In this document: in pieces, positions 1-7,787 of the stretch
Layout of the letters: the number at the start of each line of letters is the position of its first letter
Position numbering within the stretch: the stretch's first letter is position 1
Notes under the pieces: model-generated
What the model saw: only the letters and a program-made list of their open reading frames with translations
What the model was told of the DNA's origin: nothing
The model's database searches: none
Assembly (NCBI RefSeq): GCF_900007165.1
Contig: NZ_CYGY02000084.1
Location: forward strand, 1-40,998
DNA length: 40,998 nucleotides
DNA from: Paraburkholderia piptadeniae
Lineage (GTDB): Bacteria > Pseudomonadota > Gammaproteobacteria > Burkholderiales > Burkholderiaceae
Direction: 5' to 3'
Program-made: the position numbers and the translations under genes

Positions 1-60
1 TAAGTGGATAGCCCTTATGGATATACAGTACCGGGATGCGATTGATAAGGAACGTGTGTC

Positions 61-300
61 GTGGATATGCGCGTGAACAAGCCCGTCAGCCATCCTATGC
101 CGGAGATCGCGGCTTTTGTCGCGGCCTTGAAGTCGGCATTCGGCGATCGGGAAATTGATGAAGCGATCCGCCGCGGCAAGGCTGGCGAACCCATGTTTTA
201 CGCATGCGAGAACGGCTTGTCGGTGGGAACGGCGATTTCGTCGGTGGGCGCGGGCCTGACGCACGAACATCCCCACGCGGCAAAAAACGATGCCCGGTAA
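61..300 (+). CDS. Small hypothetical protein, 79 aa
   Basis: I do not recognise this protein and assign no function. It is short, soluble-looking and acidic to neutral, with no signal peptide or membrane segment. The middle (residues about 20-50) looks helical and charged, with the stretches FGDREIDEAIRR and GEPMFYACENG. The GTG start at 61 has an AAGGA ribosome-binding sequence about 9 bases upstream; an in-frame ATG at 67 is an alternative. It ends 26 bp before the next small gene, so the two may be cotranscribed. The 60 bases before it hold no recognisable gene. Confidence 0.5.
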   Translation: MDMRVNKPVSHPMPEIAAFVAALKSAFGDREIDEAIRRGKAGEPMFYACENGLSVGTAISSVGAGLTHEHPHAAKNDAR

Positions 301-326
301 GACGCGCGAGGCAAGGAGATAAAGCA

Positions 327-635
327 ATGAATGCAGGTCGTCGTCTCTTACCCGGAATGACAGCCGGAGTGCTCGCGCTGCTTATGGCTTCGGCAGCGCA
401 CGCGGAAAAGTACGTCGAGATCTGGAACCCGCCGGAGGCGCGCGGTCATTCCGCACCGGCGCCAAAGCACGTCCGCCCACACACGCAAACGGCACCACGG
501 CTCGCGCGAAAGATCACCGAGCCGGGCGGCGCGCATCCGGATCAGGGCGCTTCATCGGTGGTGTCGTCGAAGAAGGCGCCGAATCGCAGCATTCCCCGCA
601 AGATCGGTCCCGACGGCAACGTGTTCCGCGTCTGA
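327..635 (+). CDS. Small secreted hypothetical protein, 102 aa
   Basis: This is a small exported protein of unknown function. Residues 1-26 form a clear signal peptide: basic start (MNAGRR), hydrophobic core (GVLALLMA) and an AHA cleavage site before EKYVEIWNPPEA. The mature part is about 76 residues, rich in Pro, Ala, His and Lys, and probably poorly structured. The start at 327 was chosen because an AAGGAG ribosome-binding site lies about 8 bases upstream and because the signal peptide begins there; the longer upstream frame reads as low-complexity Arg/Gly sequence. It follows the 79-aa gene closely. Small periplasmic proteins like this are common in Burkholderia, but no specific role can be inferred. 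Confidence 0.6.
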   Translation: MNAGRRLLPGMTAGVLALLMASAAHAEKYVEIWNPPEARGHSAPAPKHVRPHTQTAPRLARKITEPGGAHPDQGASSVVSSKKAPNRSIPRKIGPDGNVFRV

Positions 636-884
636 TGCAAGCGGGAAAGCGGCTGATGTTTGCGTCCCGCAAGCGCCGCTGTTCGAGCCGCTGTCGTGCG
701 CCGCTGTTTTCAGCCTGTGTATTGCTAAACTCCACAACCGCGCTGCATAGCCCACTGCGTCACATGCAAGCCGCGCGAGCGGCGTCGGCAGCACCAACTG
801 CGCACGTGGCGTATCGTCGAGTCAGGTTCTAACTGAAGCATCCGCCGCCGCAGTCCACATTCATCGCACGCCGCATCACGCAAC

Positions 885-2039
885 ATGAGCGTCATCACCC
901 GCCGTATCGCGCATCTCGACATGGACGCGTTTTACGCATCCGTCGAACTGCTGCGCTATCCGGAGTTGCGCGGCAAGCCGGTGGTGATCGGCGGAGGGCG
1001 CAACTCGACGCCGGAAACGCTGCCCGACGGCACGCGCCGCTTCGCGCGGCTGCGCGACTATGCGGGGCGCGGTGTCGTCACCACGTCGACTTACGAGGCG
1101 CGCGCGTTCGGCGTCTTTTCGGCGATGGGCATGATGAAGGCCGCGCAACTCGCGCCGGACGCGATTCTGCTGCCCACCGACTTCGATTCGTATCGCCATT
1201 ACTCGCGCCTCTTCAAGGCGGAAGTGGCGAAGTTCACGACGCGTATCGAAGATCGCGGCATCGACGAAATCTATATCGAACTGACGGACGTCCCCGGCGA
1301 CGCCGCCGACATCGGCACGCGCATCAAGCAGGCCGTGCGCGATGCAACGGGCCTCACGTGCTCGATTTGCGTCGCGCCGAACAAGCTGCTGGCAAAAATC
1401 GGCTCCGAGCTGGACAAGCCCGACGGCCTCACGATCCTGACGCCCGCCGACATCCCCTCGCGCATCTGGCCGCTGGCCGCGCGCAAGATCAACGGCATCG
1501 GCCCGAAGGCGAGCGAGCGGCTGGCCGCGCTCGGCATCCATACTGTCGGCGATCTGGCGCATGCGGCACCAGACCTGCTGCAGGCCAACTTCGGACTCAG
1601 GTACGCGACGTGGCTGACGCACGTCGCGCAGGGTATCGACGAGCGTCCCGTCGTCGTCGAATCCGAGCCGAAGTCGATGAGCCGCGAGACGACGTTCGAA
1701 CGCGATCTGCATCCGCGCCATGATCGCCCGGCGCTGTCGGAGTCCTTCACGCGCCTTTGCGTGCGCGTGGCCGAAGATTTGCAGCGCAAGGGCTATGTCG
1801 GGCATACGGTCGGCATCAAACTGCGCTTCGACGATTTTTCGACCGTCACGCGCGATCTGACGATTCCCGTCGCCACATCGGATGCAGCGGCGATCCGGCG
1901 CGCGGCGACCGAATGCCTGAAGCGCGTGGCGTTGACGCGCAAGCTGCGATTGCTGGGCGTGCGAGTGAGCGGGCTGTCGCATGCGAGCGAACACGCGCAG
2001 CCGTTGCCCGTGCAGGGTGAGTTGCCTTTTACTGCGTGA
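885..2039 (+). CDS. dinB: DNA polymerase IV (Y-family translesion polymerase)
   Basis: A Y-family polymerase that copies past damaged template bases with low fidelity and no proofreading, acting in the cytoplasm with the sliding clamp. At 384 aa it is a little longer than E. coli DinB (351 aa). Visible motifs are the N-terminal catalytic block HLDMDAFYASVE (metal-binding Asp at residue 12) and GIDEIYIE with the catalytic Asp127-Glu128. The helix-hairpin-helix region NGIGPKASERLAALGI follows, then a C-terminal little-finger domain including SMSRETTFERDL. The C-terminus QGELPFTA contains QGELPF, which resembles a beta-clamp binding peptide (QxxLxF). No convincing ribosome-binding site or LexA box was seen. 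The gene stands alone between a 249-bp gap with nothing recognisable and the pstS leader. Confidence 0.93.
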   Translation: MSVITRRIAHLDMDAFYASVELLRYPELRGKPVVIGGGRNSTPETLPDGTRRFARLRDYAGRGVVTTSTYEARAFGVFSAMGMMKAAQLAPDAILLPTDFDSYRHYSRLFKAEVAKFTTRIEDRGIDEIYIELTDVPGDAADIGTRIKQAVRDATGLTCSICVAPNKLLAKIGSELDKPDGLTILTPADIPSRIWPLAARKINGIGPKASERLAALGIHTVGDLAHAAPDLLQANFGLRYATWLTHVAQGIDERPVVVESEPKSMSRETTFERDLHPRHDRPALSESFTRLCVRVAEDLQRKGYVGHTVGIKLRFDDFSTVTRDLTIPVATSDAAAIRRAATECLKRVALTRKLRLLGVRVSGLSHASEHAQPLPVQGELPFTA

Positions 2040-2227
2040 GGCGATTGCGCGGCGTCCGCTGGCGTACGCGTGCGCGGAACTGTCCACGGCCTTTCGACCA
2101 ACGAATCGTCGACGCGCCGCATCCCCTCTCTGCCATCTCTTCCGACAAAACCGCGCGAAGCCGTCGACGTGATCGTGCAGGCCGCGATTATTGACGTGCC
2201 CGAACCACTGCGCGAGCCGCCCCGCAT

Positions 2228-2245
2228 CCGTCACCGCAATGTCAC
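2228..2245 (+). promoter_or_regulatory. Candidate Pho box upstream of pstS
   Basis: Two 7-bp direct repeats, CCGTCAC and ATGTCAC, are separated by 4 bp. This matches the Pho-box layout (CTGTCAT-N4-CTGTCAC) with two and one mismatches, but the spacer is GC-rich where the consensus is A/T. It lies about 200 bp before pstS. The arrangement fits PhoB control of a phosphate-binding protein, but the match is imperfect and could be chance. Confidence 0.25.
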
Positions 2246-2289
2246 GAAGCGCGGCTAATTTCGAAACGCACCCCATACAAAGCTTTCTG

Positions 2290-2435
2290 CAACTGTCTTG
2301 CATGGGACCAGAAAGGCGTGGAACGGCAGTAGGCACCAAAGCGCAAACTCTGGATCAACTGCTCTGCATGGGGCCGGCGTAAGTGCCAAAGCACTGACTC
2401 CGGCCAACCGCTAAATCGCCGACTCTGAATCAACA
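2290..2435. repeat. Degenerate tandem repeat in the pstS leader
   Basis: Two and a half imperfect copies of a roughly 50-65 bp unit. Copy one starts AACTGTCTTGCATGGGACC and copy two AACTGCTCTGCATGGGGCC. Each continues into a (G/A)GTGCCAAAGC-like block and ends with ACTC(T/C)GG(A/C)(T/C)CAAC; a third partial copy ends GACTCTGAATCAAC just before the pstS ribosome-binding site. This is the only structure I see in the 409-bp gap between dinB and pstS besides the candidate Pho box. It may be promoter or leader DNA duplicated in tandem, or a dispersed element of the genus. A genome search for the unit would decide. Confidence 0.5.
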
Positions 2436-2448
2436 ACAGGAGGTGACC

Positions 2449-3480
2449 ATGAAACTCGCATTCCTCGCCGTGGCCGGCCTGATCGGCTCGCTGTCCAGTT
2501 CCTTCGCGCAGGCGGCCGACATCACGGGCGCCGGCAGCACATTTGCGGCGCCCATCTACACGAAATGGGCTGACGCTTATCAAAAGACGGGCGGCGGCCG
2601 CATCAACTACCAGGGCATCGGTTCGTCGGGCGGGATCAAGCAGGTGCTCGCGAAAACCGTCGACTTCGCCGGCTCCGACGCGCCGCTCAAGGACGACGAA
2701 CTGGCCAAGGACGGCCTGTTCCAGTTTCCGACCGTCGTCGGCGGCGTGGTGCCCGTGGTCAACCTGCCCGGCGTGAAGCCGGGTTCGCTGGTGCTGTCGG
2801 GTGCCGTGCTGGGCGACATCTACCTCGGCAAGATCAAGAAGTGGAACGACCCGGCCATCGCCGCGCTCAATTCGGGCGCGAAGCTGCCGGATACCGATGT
2901 CGCCGTCGTGCGCCGCGCGGACGGTTCCGGCACGAGCTTCATCTGGACGCACTATCTGTCGCAGGTGAATCCGGAGTGGAAGAGCAAGGTCGGCGAAGGC
3001 ACGACGGTCAACTGGCCGACGGGCACGGGCGGCAAGGGCAACGACGGCGTCGCCGCGTTCGTGCAGCGTCTGCCGGGTTCGATCGGCTACGTCGAATGGG
3101 CGTACGCGAAGCAGAACAAGATGACGTACACGTCGCTGAAGAACTCGTCGGGCGCCGTCGTCGAGCCGAAGACGGAAACCTTCAAGGCGGCCGCCGCGGG
3201 TGCCGAGTGGTCGAAGTCGTTCTACCAGATCCTCACCAACGAGCCGGGCAAGGACGCGTGGCCCGTCGTCGGCGCGACGTTCGTGCTGCTGCATTCGTCG
3301 CAGGACAAGCCGGACCACGGCAAGGAAACGCTCAAGTTCTTCGACTGGGCGTTCAAGAACGGCAACCAGACCGCGCAGGAACTCGACTACATCACATTGC
3401 CGGATGCCGTCGTGTCCGAAATCCGCACGCAGTGGAAGGCGAAGGTGAAGGACGCTTCCGGCAAGCCGATCGCCGATTGA
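2449..3480 (+). CDS. pstS: Phosphate ABC transporter substrate-binding protein
   Basis: Periplasmic phosphate-binding protein of the high-affinity Pst system, 343 aa, matching the usual PstS length. Residues 1-22 are a signal peptide ending in AQA, followed by ADITGAGSTFAAPIY, the canonical mature start. Phosphate-contact motifs are visible: GAGSTF, GIGSSGGIKQ, DFAGSDAPL and RADGSGTSF. The ATG at 2449 has AGGAGG 5 bases upstream and is preferred to the GTG at 2443. Typically pstS heads pstSCAB-phoU, but here it is followed by a hairpin and a small unrelated gene, so the permease and ATPase must be encoded elsewhere. It may be an extra or orphan copy. Phosphate-starvation control by PhoB is expected from family knowledge; the only sequence support is the weak candidate box. 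Confidence 0.95.
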   Translation: MKLAFLAVAGLIGSLSSSFAQAADITGAGSTFAAPIYTKWADAYQKTGGGRINYQGIGSSGGIKQVLAKTVDFAGSDAPLKDDELAKDGLFQFPTVVGGVVPVVNLPGVKPGSLVLSGAVLGDIYLGKIKKWNDPAIAALNSGAKLPDTDVAVVRRADGSGTSFIWTHYLSQVNPEWKSKVGEGTTVNWPTGTGGKGNDGVAAFVQRLPGSIGYVEWAYAKQNKMTYTSLKNSSGAVVEPKTETFKAAAAGAEWSKSFYQILTNEPGKDAWPVVGATFVLLHSSQDKPDHGKETLKFFDWAFKNGNQTAQELDYITLPDAVVSEIRTQWKAKVKDASGKPIAD

Positions 3481-3504
3481 TCAGAATGCGCGCATAAAAA
3501 CGGA

Positions 3505-3524
3505 CCGGCGTGCAAAAACGCCGG
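3505..3524. terminator. Hairpin after pstS, possible terminator
   Basis: CCGGCGT (3505-3511) and ACGCCGG (3518-3524) form a 7-bp stem with a 6-base loop, extendable by CGG/CCG around a mismatch. It lies 25 bp after the pstS stop. No T-run follows on the + strand; a T-run (from 3496-3500) follows on the - strand. It may therefore act in transcript stability or terminate leftward transcription. Confidence 0.5.
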
Positions 3525-3656
3525 CCGTCACTGAACAGTAACGGGGCGTCGTGATAATGCGAATCCTGGCCCGAAAGCGGGCACGAGGCGCGGCCCCCGT
3601 CGTTCGGGACGCAGCGCATCGGCCTGCATTCCTTTGAAAGAGCCAGAGACGTATCA

Positions 3657-3869
3657 ATGACGATTCCCATGCTGACGACACACCGAGGCTATCGTTTGCA
3701 GGCCAGCGCCGCCATGGGCGACGACGGCATGCACGCAGCCGACCTGATCATCGAAAAGCCGGGGCTGCCGCCCCGCACGTTCAACGCGCTCGACTACTTC
3801 TACGACGGCGAACAGGCACTCAAATACGCGACCGCCTGGGGCCGCATCTGGGTCGACATGAAAGGCTGA
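3657..3869 (+). CDS. Small conserved-looking protein, 70 aa
   Basis: A small cytoplasmic protein of unknown function, with no signal peptide or membrane segment. It begins MTIPMLTTHRGYRLQASAA and ends with the helical segment GEQALKYATAWGRIWVDMKG. The layout (a short beta-rich region that could hold R/Y contacts, an acidic D/E-rich middle, and a final aromatic helix with AxxWGRxWxD) resembles the 71-aa protein at 24033-24248, which ends EAIVFGTEWAKEWIDEHCV. I think the two belong to one small family expanded in Burkholderia-type genomes. The ribosome-binding site is weak (AAAGAG or GAGACG before the ATG). The gene sits alone after pstS. Confidence 0.65.
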   Translation: MTIPMLTTHRGYRLQASAAMGDDGMHAADLIIEKPGLPPRTFNALDYFYDGEQALKYATAWGRIWVDMKG

Positions 3870-4266
3870 TGGAAGACTCCGGCGGCAGGCCTGCCGACAA
3901 CTGCGGCGGGCCCTTCGGCCGCTTCAGCCGCAGCCGCCTCATTTCCACATAAGCGCCTTAAAAAAACCTTTAAATTCAGATGATTAGCGGCATAAAAGCA
4001 AATGTTGGGTGTCGCACACAGCCGTTTTTTCCTGCTCGACCGCCGCGTTTCCGCCCTATATGATGGCGCGTGACGGAACGCGTCTATTTGCTGGCTGATT
4101 TCGCATTGGGCCGGCGGTCCGATCCGTACGACGTGCAAGACGCGCTGGACATTCCAGCATGAAGGTCGTCTCGCGGCTGTCGTACGGAGCGCCGCATCGC
4201 GCCTGCATCCTTCGACCACAGACGCCGTATCGGGTCGGCTGCCCGGTGAGCGGAAAGGGGCGTGGC
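3870..4266. other. 397-bp intergenic region with AT-rich pocket and hairpins
   Basis: No gene is supported here. It holds a perfect 14-bp palindrome CGGCAGG/CCTGCCG at 3883-3896, just after the small gene and possibly part of its terminator. An AT-rich pocket at about 3955-4035 (runs of A and T, e.g. TTAAAAAAACCTTTAAATT) is unlike the surrounding GC-rich DNA and is the likely promoter region for the downstream gene. The nested hairpin listed separately at 4124-4187 is also in this gap. An in-frame ATG at 4159 could extend the next gene by 36 codons, but it lies inside that hairpin. Confidence 0.55.
4124..4187 (+). promoter_or_regulatory. Nested stem-loop leader before the fucosyltransferase-like gene
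   Basis: Three nested inverted repeats: an outer 9-bp stem CCGTACGAC (4124-4132) with GTCGTACGG (4179-4187), a middle stem AGACG (4138-4142) with CGTCT (4167-4171), and an inner 6-bp hairpin GCTGGA (4144-4149) with TCCAGC (4153-4158). As RNA this would be a long structured leader ending 80 nt before the chosen start codon. No known riboswitch class is recognised. Confidence 0.4.
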
Positions 4267-5265
4267 ATGTTGAGCAAGTTGATCGATATCGCAAGAGATA
4301 TCCGGCGCAGCGAACGGTTCAAACAATCGATCAGCACACCGGGCCGCATCTCGCTGCATGCGCAGCAGCGGTTGAACCACGGCTACTTCGCGATTGAAAT
4401 TCGCGCGCATTCGGGCTTTTTCTCCGTGATGCAGATGGTGCTGTTCATCCTGATGTATTGCGACGAGAAGCACCTGACGCCGCTGATTTCCGCGCGCGGA
4501 GGGATTTACGGCGATCGGGAAGGCCAGGTCGACTGGTTCGCCGAATACTTCGATACCGTCAGTCTGTCCCCAAGGCCGGGAGCGAGCGTGCGGCTGCGAA
4601 CGTCGGTTGTGCGCGATCTGAGCGTGCTCGGCTTTCGCAATCGCTACGAGCCGCGGCTCGAACTCAAGCATTCGAGCGCGCTCTTCATGGCGCATTACCG
4701 GCCCGCCGCGCCGATCCGCGCGGAAGTCGACGCAATCTGCCTGCGGCTCGGCATCGGCGCAGCGACGCTCGGCGTGCATTTTCGCGGCACCGACAAGAAG
4801 GTCGAGGCGCATACGATCGGCTGGGAAGAGTTGTGCCAGATCATCGATGCGACGCTCGCCGAAGAGCCGCATCTGACGAACATCTTCGTATCGAGTGACG
4901 AGCAGCCGTTCCTCGAGTTTTTCGCTGCCCGCCCGTTTGCCGTGCCCGTCAACGTCGCGCCCGCGCGGCTGCTGGCCTCGGGCGGCACGCCCGTGCATTT
5001 CAGCGGACATCCGGGGCTCGCCATCGGGCGCGAGGCGCTGGTCGCGAGCCTGCTGCTCGCGCGCTGCGGCTATCTGCTGAAGACGCCGTCGTATCTGTCG
5101 GCGTGGTCGAAGATCTTCAATCCGTCGCTGCCCGTCAAACTTGCCGTGCCGCCGCGCGCGACCGCGTTCTGGTTCCCGGACAGCCAGATCTGGAACGAGC
5201 AGCAAAAACGTAACGAGGAAACGTCAGAATCGGCCGTGCAGTTTCCCCACGAGAAGACGGCATAA
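4267..5265 (+). CDS. Fucosyltransferase-like / NodZ-FUT8-fold protein
   Basis: Probably a GDP-sugar-dependent glycosyltransferase of the NodZ/FUT8 (GT23) or related O-fucosyltransferase fold, 332 aa from this start. The main evidence is GVHFRGTDKK at residues 169-178, matching the H-x-R-x-T-D-K signature that binds the GDP-sugar in that fold. It is followed by IFVSSDE (206-212) and a C-terminal block SGHPGLAIGREALVASLLLARCGYLLKTP-type with the conserved small and basic residues of the donor site. There is no signal peptide. The ATG at 4267 has a purine-rich GGAAAGGGG just upstream; an upstream ATG at 4159 lies in a hairpin and adds unstructured sequence. The gene is isolated, with no polysaccharide cluster around it, so the acceptor is unknown. 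Confidence 0.65.
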   Translation: MLSKLIDIARDIRRSERFKQSISTPGRISLHAQQRLNHGYFAIEIRAHSGFFSVMQMVLFILMYCDEKHLTPLISARGGIYGDREGQVDWFAEYFDTVSLSPRPGASVRLRTSVVRDLSVLGFRNRYEPRLELKHSSALFMAHYRPAAPIRAEVDAICLRLGIGAATLGVHFRGTDKKVEAHTIGWEELCQIIDATLAEEPHLTNIFVSSDEQPFLEFFAARPFAVPVNVAPARLLASGGTPVHFSGHPGLAIGREALVASLLLARCGYLLKTPSYLSAWSKIFNPSLPVKLAVPPRATAFWFPDSQIWNEQQKRNEETSESAVQFPHEKTA

Positions 5266-5468
5266 ACGGAAGACTGCATAACGAACGGCAGCGGAACGGC
5301 GGCGCGCGCCACCTTGCACAATGTAGAAGCAGCGCAACGTGAAGTGCGGTCCAGGCCACAACGGCGAATCGAAAGCCGGGGTGCGGGCGCGCCCGCGACC
5401 GGTAGGCTCGCTTAGGGTCGCGTAGAATCGACATAAAAGACAGCACGGCAATCGGGGAAGGGAAGGGC

Positions 5469-6632
5469 GTGAAGATTCACAGCCACTACGACAATCTGAA
5501 AGTCTCGCGGGATGCTCCTCAGGAAGTGATCCGCGCGGCCTATAGGACCTTGTGTCAGAAATATCACCCAGACCGACGGATCGACGATCCGGACGCCGAG
5601 CGGGTGATGAAGATCATCAACGCGTCTTACGCGGTCCTGAGCGACCCGGCGCAACGCAAGGAACACGACGAATGGCTCGCGCGCAAGGAGCGCGAGGCCT
5701 CGGCTGCCGCCGCGACGGCGGCGGCCTCGTCGCGTCCGTCCGGCTCGTCCCCTTCGTCGGCTTCGTCCACATCCGCCGCCTCGGCCTCCCAGCACATGCC
5801 CCGGTACGCCGCTTCGCAAGCCGAGGCGTCGGCGCGCTCCACGCCGCGCGGAAGCGGCTGGACGTCTCAGGCGAGGGTCGATCCGCGCGCCGCTGCGCGC
5901 AAGAAGTCGCGCGTGTCGTTCGGACTTGCTCTGCGCAGGGTCTCGTTGCGCGGCTGGATCGCGATTGCGGCATGCGCGTTTGTCGGCTACGTCGTGATCA
6001 CGGAATCGATGTCGCCGTGGCCGTTCACGCGCAATATCACCTCCGGTGCGCCGTATCGCGAGCATGGCCATGCCGATGCCGACGGCGCGGCAGCAACCGA
6101 TGGCAACGGCCGCGCACTGGCGGCGATGGCGTCGGCGCAGGCAGCGACGTCGCCGTGGACGAACGACGCATCCGTCGCCGCGAGCGACGCGAGCGGGCAG
6201 GCCGGGGGTTCGCCCGCCGCGTATGTGCGCCCCGGCGTCGCGCCGAACGGGGCGCCGTGGCCGGCCACGGCGGGTTATCTCGACGGCATGCCAGTCGGCG
6301 CATCGGGCGGGCATTCGTCGGTGACGATCGACAACTCGATCAACCACTTCGACGTGTTCGGCAAGCTGGTCTACAACGCGTCCGTGTTCGATCAGCCCGT
6401 GCGTCACTTCTTTGTGCCGGCAGGCCGCACCTTCACGCTGAAGGACGTCGCGCCCGGGAGCTACGACGTGCGCTACCAGAATCTCGACGACGGCGGCATT
6501 TACAAGTCACAGCCATTCGGGCTCACCGAGCAGGCTGTCGGCAACGGGCTCGACGCGACGCATATCAGTGTCATGCTGTACGCGTCGCCGGGCAGCATGC
6601 AGGCGACGACGATCGGCCGCGGCGAGTTCTAG
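5469..6632 (+). CDS. Membrane-anchored J-domain protein
   Basis: A J-domain co-chaperone that should stimulate an Hsp70 ATPase. Residues 4-70 form a full J-domain with HPD at 33-35 and helix IV NASYAVLSDPAQRKEHD. A low-complexity Ser/Ala linker (about 75-125) follows, then one membrane segment at about 162-182 (WIAIAACAFVGYVVI). A second low-complexity Ala/Gly region leads to a C-terminal beta-rich domain (about 285-375) with HSSVTIDNSINHFDVFG and RTFTLKDVAPGSYDVRY. With the J-domain inside, the C-terminal domain would be periplasmic. It lacks the zinc-finger and substrate domains of DnaJ. The GTG start has GGGAAGGG just upstream, and a TAGAAT sequence at about 5422 could be a -10 element. 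It converges with the TerB-like gene. Confidence 0.8.
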   Translation: MKIHSHYDNLKVSRDAPQEVIRAAYRTLCQKYHPDRRIDDPDAERVMKIINASYAVLSDPAQRKEHDEWLARKEREASAAAATAAASSRPSGSSPSSASSTSAASASQHMPRYAASQAEASARSTPRGSGWTSQARVDPRAAARKKSRVSFGLALRRVSLRGWIAIAACAFVGYVVITESMSPWPFTRNITSGAPYREHGHADADGAAATDGNGRALAAMASAQAATSPWTNDASVAASDASGQAGGSPAAYVRPGVAPNGAPWPATAGYLDGMPVGASGGHSSVTIDNSINHFDVFGKLVYNASVFDQPVRHFFVPAGRTFTLKDVAPGSYDVRYQNLDDGGIYKSQPFGLTEQAVGNGLDATHISVMLYASPGSMQATTIGRGEF

Positions 6633-6740
6633 TTTCAGGCGGTCCTTCCGTCGCGCAGCGGCGCCGCCATGCGCCGTCATGCGCCGTCATGCGGCTTGCA
6701 GATCGCACGGCGGCATGACAACGGTATCGATCCCAAAGCG

Positions 6741-7190
6741 CTATACGGCCGATACGCTCACGAGCTTCGACCTCTCGCGCGAGTGTTGCGGCGGGTCGTT
6801 CTCTTGCGGCATTCTCCACGCGGCGCGTAGCACGCGCATGAACATATCCTCGCCTTCGGAAAGATGCCCGTCGGCGTGCGCGCTTTCCTTGCACAGCGCA
6901 ATGACTTCGCGTCGCAGACGCGCATCCTTGACGTCCTGCGCCAGCTGAAAGATCACGGCGGGGTCGAGCCGGCAGGTGTCGCCCCAGTTCAGATAGGCCG
7001 TTGTCGTGAGGTCTTCGCACATCTGCTGGATGACGGCGAGCAGTTGTTCGCGGTTCAGCCTGAGCCGCTCTTCCATGCCGTAACGGTCCAGTGCTTCGAG
7101 TTCGTGGATGCCCACGTGTCCATCCGAGAGCAGGCAGGCAGCGACGATACGCGCTGCGGCTTCGGGGCTGTCGCATCGATAGTGACGCAT
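6741..7190 (-). CDS. TerB-like domain protein, 149 aa
   Basis: An all-helical cytoplasmic protein resembling the TerB / DjlA N-terminal domain family. The family hallmark, paired acidic DGx5E motifs, appears twice: SDGHVGIHE at residues 22-30 and ADGHLSEGE at 106-114. In TerB-type proteins these acidic residues lie close together and can bind metal. There is no signal peptide, and the C-terminal 25 residues are polar and disordered. The ATG at 7190 has a GGAG site about 9 bases upstream. The gene is convergent with a J-domain gene, which is notable because DjlA-type proteins combine a TerB domain and a J-domain in one chain. It may be in an operon with the DUF3563 gene behind it (57-bp gap). 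A link to tellurite resistance cannot be claimed. Confidence 0.75.
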   Translation of the reverse strand: MRHYRCDSPEAAARIVAACLLSDGHVGIHELEALDRYGMEERLRLNREQLLAVIQQMCEDLTTTAYLNWGDTCRLDPAVIFQLAQDVKDARLRREVIALCKESAHADGHLSEGEDMFMRVLRAAWRMPQENDPPQHSRERSKLVSVSAV

Positions 7191-7247
7191 TTCAGATCTC
7201 CATTTGCATTGATCGATTGAATCCGGTCTTGCGCGGCGTGCCGCCGC

Positions 7248-7433
7248 TCATGCGATCCAGTCGCGCGGCATGACGCTCGAATGCACGTGAAACGGATGGC
7301 CGCCGTCGTCGAGCAGACGCATGCGCCGTTCGAGATCGGCGACATCGGTCGACGAAGCGAGGAAGGCATCGCGTTCACGGTTGCGCGAGAGCATGAACAG
7401 CGTGCCAAGACGATGAACGAGTTGGGTCAACAT
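7248..7433 (-). CDS. DUF3563 family small protein, 61 aa
   Basis: A 61-aa protein of the DUF3563 type, common in Burkholderiales and of unknown function. The signature is the helix SRNRERDAFLASSTDVADLERRMR, close to the usual RExEYLAxSxDLADLERRMR pattern, followed here by LLDDGGHPFHVH. There is no signal peptide; the N-terminus MLTQLVHRLGTLFML is amphipathic and could bind a membrane. An AAGGAGCCC ribosome-binding site precedes the ATG. It is the first gene of a possible leftward operon with the TerB-like gene. Confidence 0.8.
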   Translation of the reverse strand: MLTQLVHRLGTLFMLSRNRERDAFLASSTDVADLERRMRLLDDGGHPFHVHSSVMPRDWIA

Positions 7434-7787
7434 GATGGGCTCCTTCAGTGATGCAAAGAATCAGGAACGTGCGGGCGAAGGATGGGTTCGCGTCGCTGCG
7501 TGGATGCGATGCGCTTGAAAACTGCGTGCCCTCTGTTGCTCGGAGTCGGGCCGCTGCATCGACGGGTTGCATCGTAGTCAGGCCGAATTAGCCGGAAATG
7601 AGTCAGGCATGCAGAAAACGGGCGGCGCGACGATGAGATAGGGCACGACGTGACATATCGGGGTCTGTGCCGGCGGGATTAGCGGCGCTCAGTCTGTGCT
7701 CACTATTGGCGCCCAGAATGCGAATGAACCGATGCGTCGAACGCACGGCATCGGAGACTCATTCGATAACCTCTGGAGAGAAACGTC
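7434..7787. other. 354-bp divergent intergenic region
   Basis: This gap separates the leftward DUF3563 gene from the rightward DUF4148 gene and must contain both promoters. I see no gene, repeat or strong palindrome in it. Promoter elements could not be assigned with confidence. Confidence 0.5.

Noticed and set aside
876..2339. 487-aa open frame antisense to dinB
   Set aside because: It is Arg/His-rich low-complexity sequence typical of antisense frames in GC-rich genes; dinB is unambiguous on the + strand.
4159..4266. Upstream start for the fucosyltransferase-like protein
   Set aside because: The 36 extra residues look non-coding, the ATG is in a hairpin and has no ribosome-binding site, whereas 4267 has one.
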